This document shows positions 19,707 through 28,032 of a stretch of 64,000 nt of DNA, in pieces. The position numbers and the translations under genes were made by a program. This stretch comes from DASPWW01 sp963803425. Lineage in GTDB: Bacteria > Actinomycetota > Thermoleophilia > Solirubrobacterales > 70-9. Within the stretch, counting starts at the first letter, position 1; each line of letters begins with the position of its first letter. The stretch spans positions 248,001 to 312,000 of the forward strand of contig CAWDMA010000002.1 of assembly GCA_963803425.1 (NCBI GenBank), written 5' to 3'. The notes under the pieces are model-generated. The model was not told the origin of the DNA. It saw nothing but the letters and a program-made list of their open reading frames with translations, and searched no databases.

Positions 19707-20117
19707 ATGCCCACCGAGACCCAGACCGACACGGCGCCCGAGAAGCTGAACGAGACCGCCGGCCAGACGGCCGACGGCGTCGCCGCGTACGCGCGCCAGG
19801 CGGCGGACACCGCGGTGTCCGCGGTCGACCTTCAGTTCGGAGCGGCGCTGACCGCCGCCGACCGGGTCCGTGACCTGGTCCAGCCCTGGCGCCGGCGGGA
19901 GACCGCCGAGGAGGAGATCGAGCATCTCCGCCACCAGCTCAACCGCGAGGTGGGCAAGGTGGAGCGCCGCGGCGGCACCGCGCGCCGCCAGCTCACCGAG
20001 CGGGTGGAGCGCACCCGCGGCCAGGTGGAGCGAACCGTGAACGAGCGGCGTCGCCAGGCCGAGGAGCGGATCCGCACCGCGCGGGCCCAGGTCAGCGAGC
20101 GCGTCCCGCTCGTCTAG
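19707..20117 (+). CDS. Coiled-coil, phasin-like protein
   Basis: 136 aa, strongly helical and charged. The N-terminus is Ala/Thr-rich (AAYARQAADTAVSAVDLQFG), resembling phasin or apolipophorin-like amphipathic helices; from about residue 60 it is Arg/Glu-rich coiled coil (EEIEHLRHQLNREVGKVE). There are no cysteines and no membrane segment. It has its own promoter, a leader of about 60 nt, the Shine-Dalgarno GAGGAGG and a terminator hairpin, so it is monocistronic and probably well expressed. Function unknown. Confidence 0.75.
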   Translation: MPTETQTDTAPEKLNETAGQTADGVAAYARQAADTAVSAVDLQFGAALTAADRVRDLVQPWRRRETAEEEIEHLRHQLNREVGKVERRGGTARRQLTERVERTRGQVERTVNERRRQAEERIRTARAQVSERVPLV

Positions 20118-20138
20118 GACCGACGACTCTCGTGAGTT

Positions 20139-20168
20139 CGAGACGGCGGGCTTCGGCCCGCCGTCTCG
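20139..20168 (+). terminator. Intrinsic terminator with UUCG tetraloop
   Basis: A 13-bp perfect stem (20139-20151 with 20156-20168) closed by TTCG and followed by CGTTTC, just after the coiled-coil gene. Confidence 0.8.
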
Positions 20169-20195
20169 CGTTTCAAGCCGCATACAATCAGGGGG

Positions 20196-21363
20196 ATGGC
20201 ACTGCCGACACAGGAGCAGATCACCGAGCGGCTGCGCGAGGTGATCGACCCGGAGCTGCGCCGGTCGATCGTCGACCTCGGGATGGTCCGCTCGATCGAG
20301 ATCGGCGACGAGCGGCCGGGTCCAGGTCGTGGTCTCGCTGACCACCGCCGGGTGCCCGATCCGCAACCACTTCCAGCAGGCCGTCGCCCAGCGCGTCGCC
20401 GAGCTCGACGGCGTCACCGCGGTCGGCGTCGGCTTCGACGTCCTCTCCGACCAGGAGAAGGCCGGGCTGCGCGAGACGCTCGGGCGCCAGCGGCTCCCCC
20501 AGGGCGCGCTCGCCCAGGTCAAGAACGTGATCTGCGTCGCGTCCGGGAAGGGCGGCGTCGGGAAGTCGACGATGACCGCCAACCTCGCCGCCGCGCTCCA
20601 CGCCGAGGGCGAGACCGCGGGCGCGCTCGACGCCGACGTCTACGGCTACTCGATCCCGCGGATGCTCGGCGTCAACCGCAAGCCCGAGGTCTCGCCGGAG
20701 CGCAAGATCCTCCCGCTCGAGACCCCGCCGGGGTGAAGGTGATGTCGATCGGCTTCTTCCTCGAGGAGGACGCGGCGGTCGTCTGGCGCGGGCCGATGCT
20801 TCACAAGGCGATCCAGCAGTTCCTCGAGGACGTCGACTGGGGCGAGCTCGACTACCTGCTGCTCGACCTCCCGCCGGGCACCGGCGACGTCTCGATGACG
20901 CTCGCCCAGCTCCTCCCGCAGGCGAAGGTGCTGCTCGTGACGACGCCGCAGCCGGCGGCGCAGAACGTCGCCAGGCGCGCCGCCGAGATGGCGGCGAAGG
21001 TCGACCTGGAGCTGCTCGGGGTGATCGAGAACATGGCGGGGTTCACGACGCCGGAGGGTGAGCGCGTGACGATCTTCGGCGAGGGCGGCGGCCAGCGGCT
21101 GGCCGACGAGCTCGACGTGCCGCTGCTCGGCAAGGTGCCGCTGGAGCAGGACCTGCGCGAGGGACGCCGACTCGGGCCGGCCGCTGGTCGTCGAGAACCC
21201 CGACGCCCCCGCTGCGCAGGCGATCCGCGCCGCCGCGCGCGGGATCGTCGCGGCGACGCCTCAGGAGCTGCCGGTGATGCAGGCCGTCCCGGCCGCCGCC
21301 GCGCCCGCCGCACCTACGGGCACCGAGCTCCCGGTCGTGCAGGTCTCGGGCCAGAGCTCGTAG
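20196..21363 (+). CDS. mrp: Mrp/ApbC-type P-loop iron-sulfur carrier ATPase, frameshifted
   Basis: Scaffold/carrier for Fe-S cluster delivery. The N-terminal MIP18/DUF59 domain (REVIDPELRRSIVDLGMV) is followed by the deviant Walker A GKGGVGKSTMTANLAAAL, DADVYGYSIPRMLG, LLLDLPPGTGD and ENMAGF. Indels at about 20316, 20735 and 21168 break the frame. The CPxC pair that many family members carry after ENM is absent here; the position reads TTPEGERVTIFGEGGG. TACAAT (20183-20188) is 7 nt before ATG. A ferredoxin gene lies convergently next door. Confidence 0.85.
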
Positions 21364-21391
21364 CTACGGGCCCGATCTCTGCGCGAGCGGG

Positions 21392-21655
21392 CTACTTGCT
21401 GGCGTAGTACTTCGCGTTGATCTGCGTGTACTTCGCCCACTCCTCGGGGAGCTGGTCCTCGGCGAAGCACGCGTCGACCGGGCACGCCTCGACGCACGCA
21501 TCGCAGTCGATGCACTCGTCGGGGTCGATGTAGAGCTGCTCCTGGTTGTCGTAGTCCGGCTCGTCCGGAGTCGGATGGATGCAGTCGACCGGGCACACCT
21601 CGACGCACGAGTTGTCCTTCTCTCCGATGCAGGGTTCCGCGATGACGTAGGTCAT
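21392..21655 (-). CDS. fdxA: Seven-iron ferredoxin
   Basis: 87 aa electron carrier. CVEVCPVDC after an upstream Cys (C-x7-C-x3-CP spacing) gives the 3Fe-4S type site, and CIDCDACVEACPVDAC gives the 4Fe-4S site, so it belongs to the [3Fe-4S][4Fe-4S] actinobacterial class. A Shine-Dalgarno-like AGGGAG lies 15 nt upstream of the ATG. Confidence 0.93.
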   Translation of the reverse strand: MTYVIAEPCIGEKDNSCVEVCPVDCIHPTPDEPDYDNQEQLYIDPDECIDCDACVEACPVDACFAEDQLPEEWAKYTQINAKYYASK

Positions 21656-21769
21656 TGCTGTCTGGGGCTCCCTCTGAAAGTTCGTGGACGGGCGACTGTT
21701 CCGCTTCTACCCGGCAACGGCTGGGCGGAACGCAGAATTGTAGGCGAACCCAATGGCTACAGTGCTCGC

Positions 21770-22642
21770 GTGATCGCGATCACCGGGGCCACCGGGACAG
21801 TGGGCCAGGCGCTCGTGTCCCAGCTCGTCGACGAGGGCGAACCGGTCCGCGCGCTCGTCCGCGACCCGCGTCGGCTCGGGTCCCACCGGGTCAGGGTGCA
21901 GCTCGCGTTCACCGACCTCGGGGACCCGCACGGGCTGCGCCACGCGCTCCGGGGCGTCGACACCGTCGTCCATCTCGCCGCCGCGATCCGCGATCAGCCC
22001 CCGCGCCGACTGGAGGAGGTGAACGGGCTCGGCACGCTCCGCCTCCTGCAGGCGGCGCAGCGCGCCGGCGTGAAGCGGTTCGTGTTCTTCTCCGCGATCG
22101 GTGCCACCCGGTTCCAGCGGACGCGGTTCTTTCGCTCCAAGGCGCTCGCCGAGGCGGGGGTGCGGGATTCCCCCCTCCACACGACGATCTTCGCCCCCTC
22201 GATCGTGTACGACCGCGACGACCCGTGGATGCGGATCATGCGGCGGCTGTCGCTGCTCCCGGTGATCCCGATCTCCGGGTCGGGGAAGGCCGTCTACCAG
22301 CCGATCTGGGCGCAGGACGTCGCCCGGTGCGTTCTTGCTGCGATCGAGCGCGACACCGAGGACGCGCGATACGAGCTCGGCGGGCCGCAGACGCTCTCCT
22401 ACGACCAGATCGCGCGGGTGGTCGCGGCGGCGTCGGGACGCCAGCGCCCGCTCGTGCACGTGCCGCTGCCGATCGTCCGCTCCGGCCTGATCTGGCTCCG
22501 CCGACTGTTCGGCGAGAGCGCCTTCGCAACTTGGGAGGAGGCGGAGCTGATGGAGATCCCGATGGTGGCCGCCCGCGGCGACGCGGACGTCCGCGCCCTC
22601 GGTGTGGAGCCGCGGACGATGGCCGACGTGCTGGCGGGTTGA
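21770..22642 (+). CDS. NAD(P)-binding epimerase / NDUFA9-like atypical SDR
   Basis: 290 aa. The Rossmann motif ITGATGTVGQAL is at the extreme N-terminus, with VVHLAAAIRD and FVFFSAIGAT in the middle and a QPIWAQDVARCVLAAIE C-terminal segment. This arrangement is typical of the complex-I NDUFA9-like/NmrA group, which may act in ubiquinone or respiratory-complex maintenance (family inference). GTG 21770 is preceded by TACAGT (21758-21763) at 6 nt, so a leaderless start is chosen over longer in-frame options. Confidence 0.8.
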   Translation: MIAITGATGTVGQALVSQLVDEGEPVRALVRDPRRLGSHRVRVQLAFTDLGDPHGLRHALRGVDTVVHLAAAIRDQPPRRLEEVNGLGTLRLLQAAQRAGVKRFVFFSAIGATRFQRTRFFRSKALAEAGVRDSPLHTTIFAPSIVYDRDDPWMRIMRRLSLLPVIPISGSGKAVYQPIWAQDVARCVLAAIERDTEDARYELGGPQTLSYDQIARVVAAASGRQRPLVHVPLPIVRSGLIWLRRLFGESAFATWEEAELMEIPMVAARGDADVRALGVEPRTMADVLAG

Positions 22643-22657
22643 CATCGCCAGAACGCG

Positions 22658-22683
22658 AAGGGCCCGGCTCTCGCCGGGCCCTT
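22658..22683. terminator. Bidirectional terminator between epimerase gene and groL
   Basis: An 11-bp perfect inverted repeat (22658-22668 with 22673-22683) with a TCTC loop between convergent gene ends. Confidence 0.8.
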
Positions 22684-22708
22684 GAAAGCGCTCGCCTGTT
22701 GAGGCGAA

Positions 22709-24343
22709 TTACATCATCCCGCCCATATCGGGCATCCCGCCGCCGCCGGGCATGCCGGCCGGCGCCTCCTCGGGCGGCTCGGCCACGATCGCCTCTGTCG
22801 TGAGGATGTTCTTCGCGATCGAGGCGGCGTTCTGGAGCGCCGAGCGGGTGACCATCGTCGGGTCGATCACGCCGTCGGCGACCAGGTCGCCGTACTCGCC
22901 GCTGTCCGCGTTGAGGCCCTCGCCGGCCTTCAACCCGCGGATCTTCTCGACGACCACCGAGCCCTCGTATCCCGAGTTCTCGGCGATCTGGCGGATCGGC
23001 TCCTCGAGCGCGCGGCGGATGATCTCCGACCCGGTCGCCTCGTCGGGCTCCAGGCCCGTCGGGTCGATCGCGCCCTGGGCGTTGAGCAACGCGACGCCGC
23101 CGCCCGGAACGATGCCCTCCTCGAGCGCCGCGCGAGTGGCCTGGAGCGCGTCCTCGACCCGGTGCTTCTTCTCCTTCAGCTCCGTCTCGGTGGCGGCGCC
23201 GACCTTGACGACCGCGACGCCCCCGGCCAGCTTCGCCAGCCGCTCCTGGAGCTTCTCGCGATCGAAGTCGGAGTCCGTCGACTCGATCTCCTGACGGATC
23301 TGGTTGATCCGGCCCTCGATCTGGGCCTTCTCACCGGCGCCGTCGATGATCGTGGTGTCGTCCTTGGTGACGACGACACGGCGCGCCTTGCCGAGCTGGG
23401 AGAGCTGCGTGTTCTCCAGCTTCAGGCCCATCTCCTCGGTGATCACCTCGCCGCCGGTCAGGGTCGCGATGTCCTCGAGCATCCGCTTGCGGCGATCGCC
23501 GAAGCCGGGCGCCTTCACGGCGACCCCGGTGAACGTGCCGCGGAGCTTGTTGACGACGAGCGTCGCGAGGCTCTCGCCCTCGACGTCCTCCGCGATGATG
23601 ACGAGCGGCTTGCCACCCTGCATCACCTGCTCCAGCACCGGGAGCATGTCCCGGACCGAGCCGATCTTCTGGTTCGCGATCAGCACGTAGGGCTCCTCGA
23701 GCACCGCCTCCATCCGATCCTGGTCGGTGATCATGTAAGGGGAGATGTAGCCCTTGTCGAACTGCATCCCCTCGGTGAACTCGAGCTCCATCCCGAAGGT
23801 CTGGCCCTCTTCGACGTTCACGACGCCGTCCTTGCCGACCTTGTCGATCGCGTCGGCGATCACGTTGCCGATCTCCTCGTCGGCCGCGGAGATCGCTGCG
23901 ACGCGGGCGATCTGGTCCTTGCCGCCGACGTCCTTGGACTGCTTCTCGCGCAGGTTCGCGACGACCTGTTCGACGGCCTTCTCGATCCCGCGGCGCAGGC
24001 CCAGCGGGTTGGCGCCGGCGGCGACGTTCTTCAACCCGCTGCGGACCATGATCTGGGCGAGCAGCGTGGCGGTGGTGGTGCCGTCACCCGCGACGTCGTT
24101 GGTCGCGGTGGCGACCTCGCGGACGAGCTGGGCGCCCTGGTTCTCGAACACGTCCTCGATCTCGATCTCCCGGGCGATCGTCACCCCGTCGTTCGTGATC
24201 GTCGGCGCGCCGAACTTCTTATCGAGGACGACGTAGCGGCCCTTCGGGCCCAGCGTCACCTTGACCGCATTGGCCACGGCGTCGACGCCGGACTGCAGGG
24301 CGGAGCGCGCCTCCTCGCTGAACTTCAGCTCCTTGTGGGCCAT
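22709..24343 (-). CDS. groL: Chaperonin GroEL (60 kDa)
   Basis: 544 aa, ATP-driven folding chamber. Seen: GPKGRYVVLDKKFGAPTITNDGVTIA near the N-terminus, VAGDGTTTATLLAQ (ATP site), a full apical domain, and a C-terminal GGM-rich tail (MPGGGGMPDMGGMM). A strong Shine-Dalgarno (AGGAGG) precedes ATG 24343. It follows groES by 40 bases, forming the groESL operon behind the CIRCE element. The sequence is clean, with no frameshifts. Confidence 0.98.
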   Translation of the reverse strand: MAHKELKFSEEARSALQSGVDAVANAVKVTLGPKGRYVVLDKKFGAPTITNDGVTIAREIEIEDVFENQGAQLVREVATATNDVAGDGTTTATLLAQIMVRSGLKNVAAGANPLGLRRGIEKAVEQVVANLREKQSKDVGGKDQIARVAAISAADEEIGNVIADAIDKVGKDGVVNVEEGQTFGMELEFTEGMQFDKGYISPYMITDQDRMEAVLEEPYVLIANQKIGSVRDMLPVLEQVMQGGKPLVIIAEDVEGESLATLVVNKLRGTFTGVAVKAPGFGDRRKRMLEDIATLTGGEVITEEMGLKLENTQLSQLGKARRVVVTKDDTTIIDGAGEKAQIEGRINQIRQEIESTDSDFDREKLQERLAKLAGGVAVVKVGAATETELKEKKHRVEDALQATRAALEEGIVPGGGVALLNAQGAIDPTGLEPDEATGSEIIRRALEEPIRQIAENSGYEGSVVVEKIRGLKAGEGLNADSGEYGDLVADGVIDPTMVTRSALQNAASIAKNILTTEAIVAEPPEEAPAGMPGGGGMPDMGGMM

Positions 24344-24383
24344 CTCTTAACTTGCCTCCTGTCTGGAATCCGGTGCGGGACGC

Positions 24384-24674
24384 CTACTCGACCTTGGCGA
24401 GCACGTCCGACTCACGCAGAACGAGGAGCTCCTCGCCCTCGACCGTGATCTCGGTGCCGCCGTACTTGCTGTAGAGGATCTCGTCGCCCTCGCTGACGTC
24501 GAGGGGGATTCGCTTCTCCCCGTCCTCGTCCCACTTGCCCTCGCCCGCGGCGACGACCTTCCCCTTCTGGGGCTTTTCCTTCGCGGTGTCGGGGAGGACG
24601 ATGCCGCTAGCGGTCATCTCCTCCTCCTCCGTTGCCTGGACGATCACGCGATCGCCGAGCGGCTTCAACTTCAT
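24384..24674 (-). CDS. groES: Co-chaperonin GroES (10 kDa)
   Basis: 96 aa, the heptameric lid of GroEL. KPLGDRVIVQATEEEE starts the protein, the mobile loop is TASGIVLPDTAKEKPQKG, and the conserved roof/anchor part includes EILYSKYGGTEI. It is first in the operon, with a Shine-Dalgarno (GGAGGT) before ATG. Confidence 0.97.
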   Translation of the reverse strand: MKLKPLGDRVIVQATEEEEMTASGIVLPDTAKEKPQKGKVVAAGEGKWDEDGEKRIPLDVSEGDEILYSKYGGTEITVEGEELLVLRESDVLAKVE

Positions 24675-24772
24675 CCGTTTACCTCCGGAAGTTCATTGCC
24701 CGCCGCGGGCGGGATGCGCCGACGCGGCGGGAAGTGAGTGCAGGGATTACTTGGATCTACTTCTTGCGTCCG

Positions 24773-24799
24773 TTGGCACTCTCGAGGTGAGAGTGCCAG
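24773..24799. promoter_or_regulatory. CIRCE heat-shock operator (HrcA binding site)
   Basis: TTGGCACTC-N9-GAGTGCCAG differs from the consensus TTAGCACTC-N9-GAGTGCTAA at three positions, with a nine-base spacer. It lies 99 bases upstream of the groES start. HrcA represses groESL through this element in many bacteria. hrcA itself is not in the window. Confidence 0.9.
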
Positions 24800-24836
24800 G
24801 CAGCAACCAGGAGTGTAGTCGATCAGCCGAAACCGC

Positions 24837-25352
24837 TCAGATCTGCTCGCGCGGCATGGAGCCGGGCACGATCCCGCCGCCGCAGACGAGCAGCCGGGCG
24901 CCGAGCAGCCTCGCCAGCCCGACGGCGCCGTTCTGCATCACGTAGTCGTGGTTCCAGGCGAACACCGACCGCGCCACGGGGGCGAGCAGGTTCATCCACG
25001 GCTGCGTGGTGCGAACGTCCCACTCGTACAGGACGGCGGTGGCGCCGTCGGTGTCGAACAGCCGCCACAGGCCGCGGCCCTCGAGCTCGCCGCTGGCCGC
25101 GCCCTCGAGCAGGTGGGGACGCTCGGCGCGGGTGGAGCGCATGTCGAACACGAGCTCGTACGGGAGCTTGCTCTTCCATGTGTAGCGCGCCACCTGCCCG
25201 ACGCCGTCGCCACTCGCCGCGGGCTGGATCTCGACCACCTTCTCGACGCCCTCCCACCACTCGGGCCACCTCGCGGAGTCGTGGATCGCGTCCCAGACGG
25301 GCTCGATCGGGGCCGCGATGCACCATGTGGTCAGGAATCTGTACCGGCTCAC
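24837..25352 (-). CDS. SRPBCC (START-like) ligand-binding protein
   Basis: 171 aa. The N-terminus FLTTWCIAAPIEPVWDAIHDSARWPEWWEGV is the classical SRPBCC/polyketide-cyclase opening, and VARSVFAWNHDYVMQNGAVGLARLLGA is the long C-terminal helix. It should bind a hydrophobic ligand; which one cannot be told. GTG 25352 has the Shine-Dalgarno GGAAGGGA. Confidence 0.8.
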   Translation of the reverse strand: MSRYRFLTTWCIAAPIEPVWDAIHDSARWPEWWEGVEKVVEIQPAASGDGVGQVARYTWKSKLPYELVFDMRSTRAERPHLLEGAASGELEGRGLWRLFDTDGATAVLYEWDVRTTQPWMNLLAPVARSVFAWNHDYVMQNGAVGLARLLGARLLVCGGGIVPGSMPREQI

Positions 25353-25389
25353 TTGTCCCTTCCTACGATCCAGGGGGCGGCTTGGACGA

Positions 25390-25794
25390 TCAGTTCGGGG
25401 AAGGAGGCTCGCCGTTGCCGAAGCCAGGGCCGGGCGGCTCGACGATCCGCGAGAAGCGGATCACCGTGACCATGTCCTCGGACTCGATCTTGCGGCCGTA
25501 GATCTGCTCCAGGAAGTGGACGGTCTCGTCCAGGCGCCGGAACTCGGGGTTGTCGTGCTCGATGTCGCGGGGCGAGAGCTCACGCACCCGCTTCACCTCC
25601 ACGTCGTCGATCACCGCCGAGAAGATCTTCTGCCGCGGCCCGTGCCGGTATCCGACGGTCACCCACACCATCTGGCCGCGCTGATACTTCGACGCCTTCT
25701 CGCCAAGCCGGATCGTCGCGGTCTTGCGGCCGCGCTTGAGCTGGTCGATGAAGATCGGCGAGTAGAAGTTGAGGACGAAGATCCCGCCGCTCAT
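25390..25794 (-). CDS. ASCH-domain protein
   Basis: 134 aa. The ASCH fold is indicated by LNFYSPIFIDQLKRGRKTATIRLGEK near the N-terminus (the GxKxxTxR motif reads GRKTATIR) and by VTVGYRHGPRQKIFSAVIDDVEV. ASCH proteins are small beta-barrels proposed to bind RNA or modified nucleotides; some are nucleoside amidohydrolases. TAGGCT on the minus strand (25806-25801) is 6 nt before ATG 25794, so it is leaderless. Confidence 0.8.
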   Translation of the reverse strand: MSGGIFVLNFYSPIFIDQLKRGRKTATIRLGEKASKYQRGQMVWVTVGYRHGPRQKIFSAVIDDVEVKRVRELSPRDIEHDNPEFRRLDETVHFLEQIYGRKIESEDMVTVIRFSRIVEPPGPGFGNGEPPSPN

Positions 25795-25818
25795 GAGCTG
25801 AGCCTAACCGGAAACCGG

Positions 25819-26514
25819 CTACCGGCTCCAGCCACCCTCCTCCCCGAACCCCTCGCGGCCGATCAGCGGCACGAATCGGCAGGCACCGAGCGTGTGGCGG
25901 TCGAGCCCCCGGCCGGTGCGCAGATCGACGTCCTCTCCCACCCGAACGTAGGCGGTCAGCATGTCCGCGCCGTCGCCCGCGATCGGCACGACCATCCGCC
26001 CGCCGAGCTCGAGCTGCTCGACGAGGCTCGGCGGGACGGCCGGCGCCGTCGCGTGGACGGCGATCGCGTCATATGGCGCCGCCTCCGGGTAACCGTCGCT
26101 GCCGTCCCGGACCACGACCTCGACGTTGGGTGCCCCCAGCTCCGCGAGCAGCTCGCGAGCCTGGCTCGCGAGCGCCCCGATCCGTTCGATCGTGATGACC
26201 TCTCGCGCGAGCCTCGAGAGCACGCAGGCCGAGTACCCGAACCCGGTGCCGATCTCGAGCACGCGCTCCTCGCCCCGTAGCGCCAGCGCCTGGCATATCG
26301 CGGCGACGATCCACGGCTGGGAGATCGTCTGCCCCCCGCCGATCGGCAGCGCCGAGTCCGCGTAGGCGTTGCGGCGCACGGACTCGGGCACGAAGCACTC
26401 CCGCGGCACGGCCTCCATCGCGTCGAGCACGCGCTGGTCGGCGATCCCGCGCCGGCGCAGCTGGCGCTCGACCATCCGCCTTCTTTGATCCGGGAACTCC
26501 CGGCTTCGAACCAT
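25819..26514 (-). CDS. pcm: Protein-L-isoaspartate O-methyltransferase
   Basis: 231 aa, repairs isoaspartyl residues in damaged proteins using SAM. Visible motifs: RRMVERQLRRRGIADQRVLDAMEAVPRECFVP, ALPIGGGQTISQPWIVA (PCMT signature), SAM-binding VLEIGTGFGYSACVL, and IAVHATAPAVPPSLVEQLELGGRMVVPIA. The ATG at 26514 overlaps the stop codon of the upstream crp-like gene by one base, so translation is likely coupled. Confidence 0.93.
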   Translation of the reverse strand: MVRSREFPDQRRRMVERQLRRRGIADQRVLDAMEAVPRECFVPESVRRNAYADSALPIGGGQTISQPWIVAAICQALALRGEERVLEIGTGFGYSACVLSRLAREVITIERIGALASQARELLAELGAPNVEVVVRDGSDGYPEAAPYDAIAVHATAPAVPPSLVEQLELGGRMVVPIAGDGADMLTAYVRVGEDVDLRTGRGLDRHTLGACRFVPLIGREGFGEEGGWSR

Positions 26515-27203
26515 CAGAAGATGTATGCCCGGAGGCGGCGCGGCTCGATCACCGTGACCCGTCCGCGGCCGACGCGGACGACGCCGGCGCGCTCCAGCAC
26601 GGCGAGGAACCGGCTGACGCTCTCGCGCGAGGTGCCCGCAAGCTGGGCGAGGTCCGCCTGGGTCATCCGGATCGTGACGCCGTCGCGAGCGTCGTGCGGG
26701 GCCTCCTCCGCGATCAGCTGTGAGAGCACCCCCGCCACCCGGCTGGGGACGGTCTGAAACGACTGCCTCGCGATCCGCTCGTTCGCCTCCCGGAGGCGGC
26801 GGGTGAGCGCGACGACGAGCTTCACGGTGATCTCCGCGCTGGCGGCGAGCAGGCGGCGAACGTCGGCGGCCGGGAGCGCCAGCAGCTCGCACTCCGTGAG
26901 CGCTTCGACGCTCGCCGAGCGCGCCTCGCCGTCCAGCATCGCGAGCTCGCCGAAGATGTCTCCCGTACCGAGCGTCGCGAGCGCGATCGCGCGCCCGTCG
27001 GGGTGCTCGCGCGTCACCCGCAGGTCGCCGCTGCGGACGATGTAGCAGGCGTCGCTGTGGTCGCCCTCGTGGAACACCCGGACGCCCTTCGGATAGGAGC
27101 GCGGGATCGCGACGCTCGCGATCTGCTCCAGGTCGTCGGTCTCGAGCTCCGAGAACAGCGGCACGCGCCGGATCAGATCGACTATCGCGTCTCTCTCCCC
27201 CAC
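26514..27203 (-). CDS. Crp/Fnr-family transcriptional regulator
   Basis: 229 aa. The cyclic-nucleotide-binding fold occupies about residues 15-130 (VPLFSELETDDLEQIAS, GDIFGELAMLDGEARSASVEAL), with the dimer helix near 130-155. The winged helix (MTQADLAQLAGTSRESVSRFLAVLERAGVV) is at about 180-210. The phosphate-binding-cassette segment FGELAMLDGEARSA has Glu and Arg, so cAMP or a related nucleotide could bind. No Fnr cysteine cluster is seen. GTG 27203 has GATACT 6 nt upstream. Co-transcribed with pcm. Confidence 0.9.
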   Translation of the reverse strand: MGERDAIVDLIRRVPLFSELETDDLEQIASVAIPRSYPKGVRVFHEGDHSDACYIVRSGDLRVTREHPDGRAIALATLGTGDIFGELAMLDGEARSASVEALTECELLALPAADVRRLLAASAEITVKLVVALTRRLREANERIARQSFQTVPSRVAGVLSQLIAEEAPHDARDGVTIRMTQADLAQLAGTSRESVSRFLAVLERAGVVRVGRGRVTVIEPRRLRAYIF

Positions 27204-27214
27204 ATCATCAGTAT

Positions 27215-27252
27215 CCCGCGGCGTCCTCCGCTTCGCGTCCGGGCGCCGCGGG
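27215..27252. repeat. Dispersed hairpin mini-repeat, copy B
   Basis: Arms CCCGCGGCG (27215-27223) and CGCCGCGGG (27244-27252) are perfectly complementary around the same 20-nt core as the lhr copies. Compared with those copies the third base pair is changed on both sides (T-A to C-G). It sits between the crp-like start and the ABC permease stop. Confidence 0.75.
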
Positions 27253-27261
27253 GTCGGCGCG

Positions 27262-28032
27262 CTACGACTTCAGGCGGCGTCCGGTGGTGAACAGGTACTG
27301 CGACCAGGCCACCATGGCGGCCGCGATCGCGGCGGTGACGCCGAACGACAGCCACACGCTCACGTCGCTCGCCCCGAGGAAGCCGTACCGGACCGAGCTG
27401 ACCACGTAGAACAGCGGGTTCAGGTGAGAGAGCTGCTGCCACGGTGCGGGCAGTATCTCGATCGAGTAGAACACCCCGCCGACGAACGTGAGCGGCAGGA
27501 TCACGATGTTGTTGATGAACGTGTGGTGGTCGAACGTCTCGGCATGGATCCCGACCACGATCCCGAGGGCTCCGAACAGCGTCACCAGCAGAGCCGCCGC
27601 CGCGACCAGGGCGAGCGGGTGCGCCACCGGCGCGCCCGTGAGCGGAATCGCCAGCGCCGCGAGCGCGACCCCGATCAGCACGGCCCGGTAGGCGCCGCCG
27701 ACGGTCAGCCCCAGGTTCATCTGCCACGGGCGCATCGGCGCCGACAGCACGTCGGCGATGTAGCGGTCGCTGCGCGCCTGGAAGATCGAGCTGGAGTTGT
27801 TCGAGTAGGCGGCCTGCGCCATCGCCATCGCGATCAGGCCTGGGACGATGAAGACGTCGTACTTGAAGCCCCAGATCTCGCTGATCCGGGAACCCAGCGA
27901 CAGCCCGAAGACGAGGATGAACAGGATCGACGAGATCACCGGTGCGAGCATCGTCTGGGTCCACAGCTTCGACACCCGCAGGCACTCGCGCGCGGCCAGC
28001 CACGCCAGCCCGCGCCACGGCTGCGGCCTCAT
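27262..28032 (-). CDS. ABC-2 type transporter permease
   Basis: 256 aa with six predicted membrane segments, including LAPVISSILFILVFGLSLG, FIVPGLIAMAMAQAAY and VILPLTFVGGVFYSIEILP, the last being the ABC-2 signature region. It pairs with the ATPase encoded immediately upstream (stop and start overlap by four bases, ATGA). It is probably a drug or lipid-linked glycan exporter. The substrate cannot be inferred. Confidence 0.9.
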   Translation of the reverse strand: MRPQPWRGLAWLAARECLRVSKLWTQTMLAPVISSILFILVFGLSLGSRISEIWGFKYDVFIVPGLIAMAMAQAAYSNNSSSIFQARSDRYIADVLSAPMRPWQMNLGLTVGGAYRAVLIGVALAALAIPLTGAPVAHPLALVAAAALLVTLFGALGIVVGIHAETFDHHTFINNIVILPLTFVGGVFYSIEILPAPWQQLSHLNPLFYVVSSVRYGFLGASDVSVWLSFGVTAAIAAAMVAWSQYLFTTGRRLKS

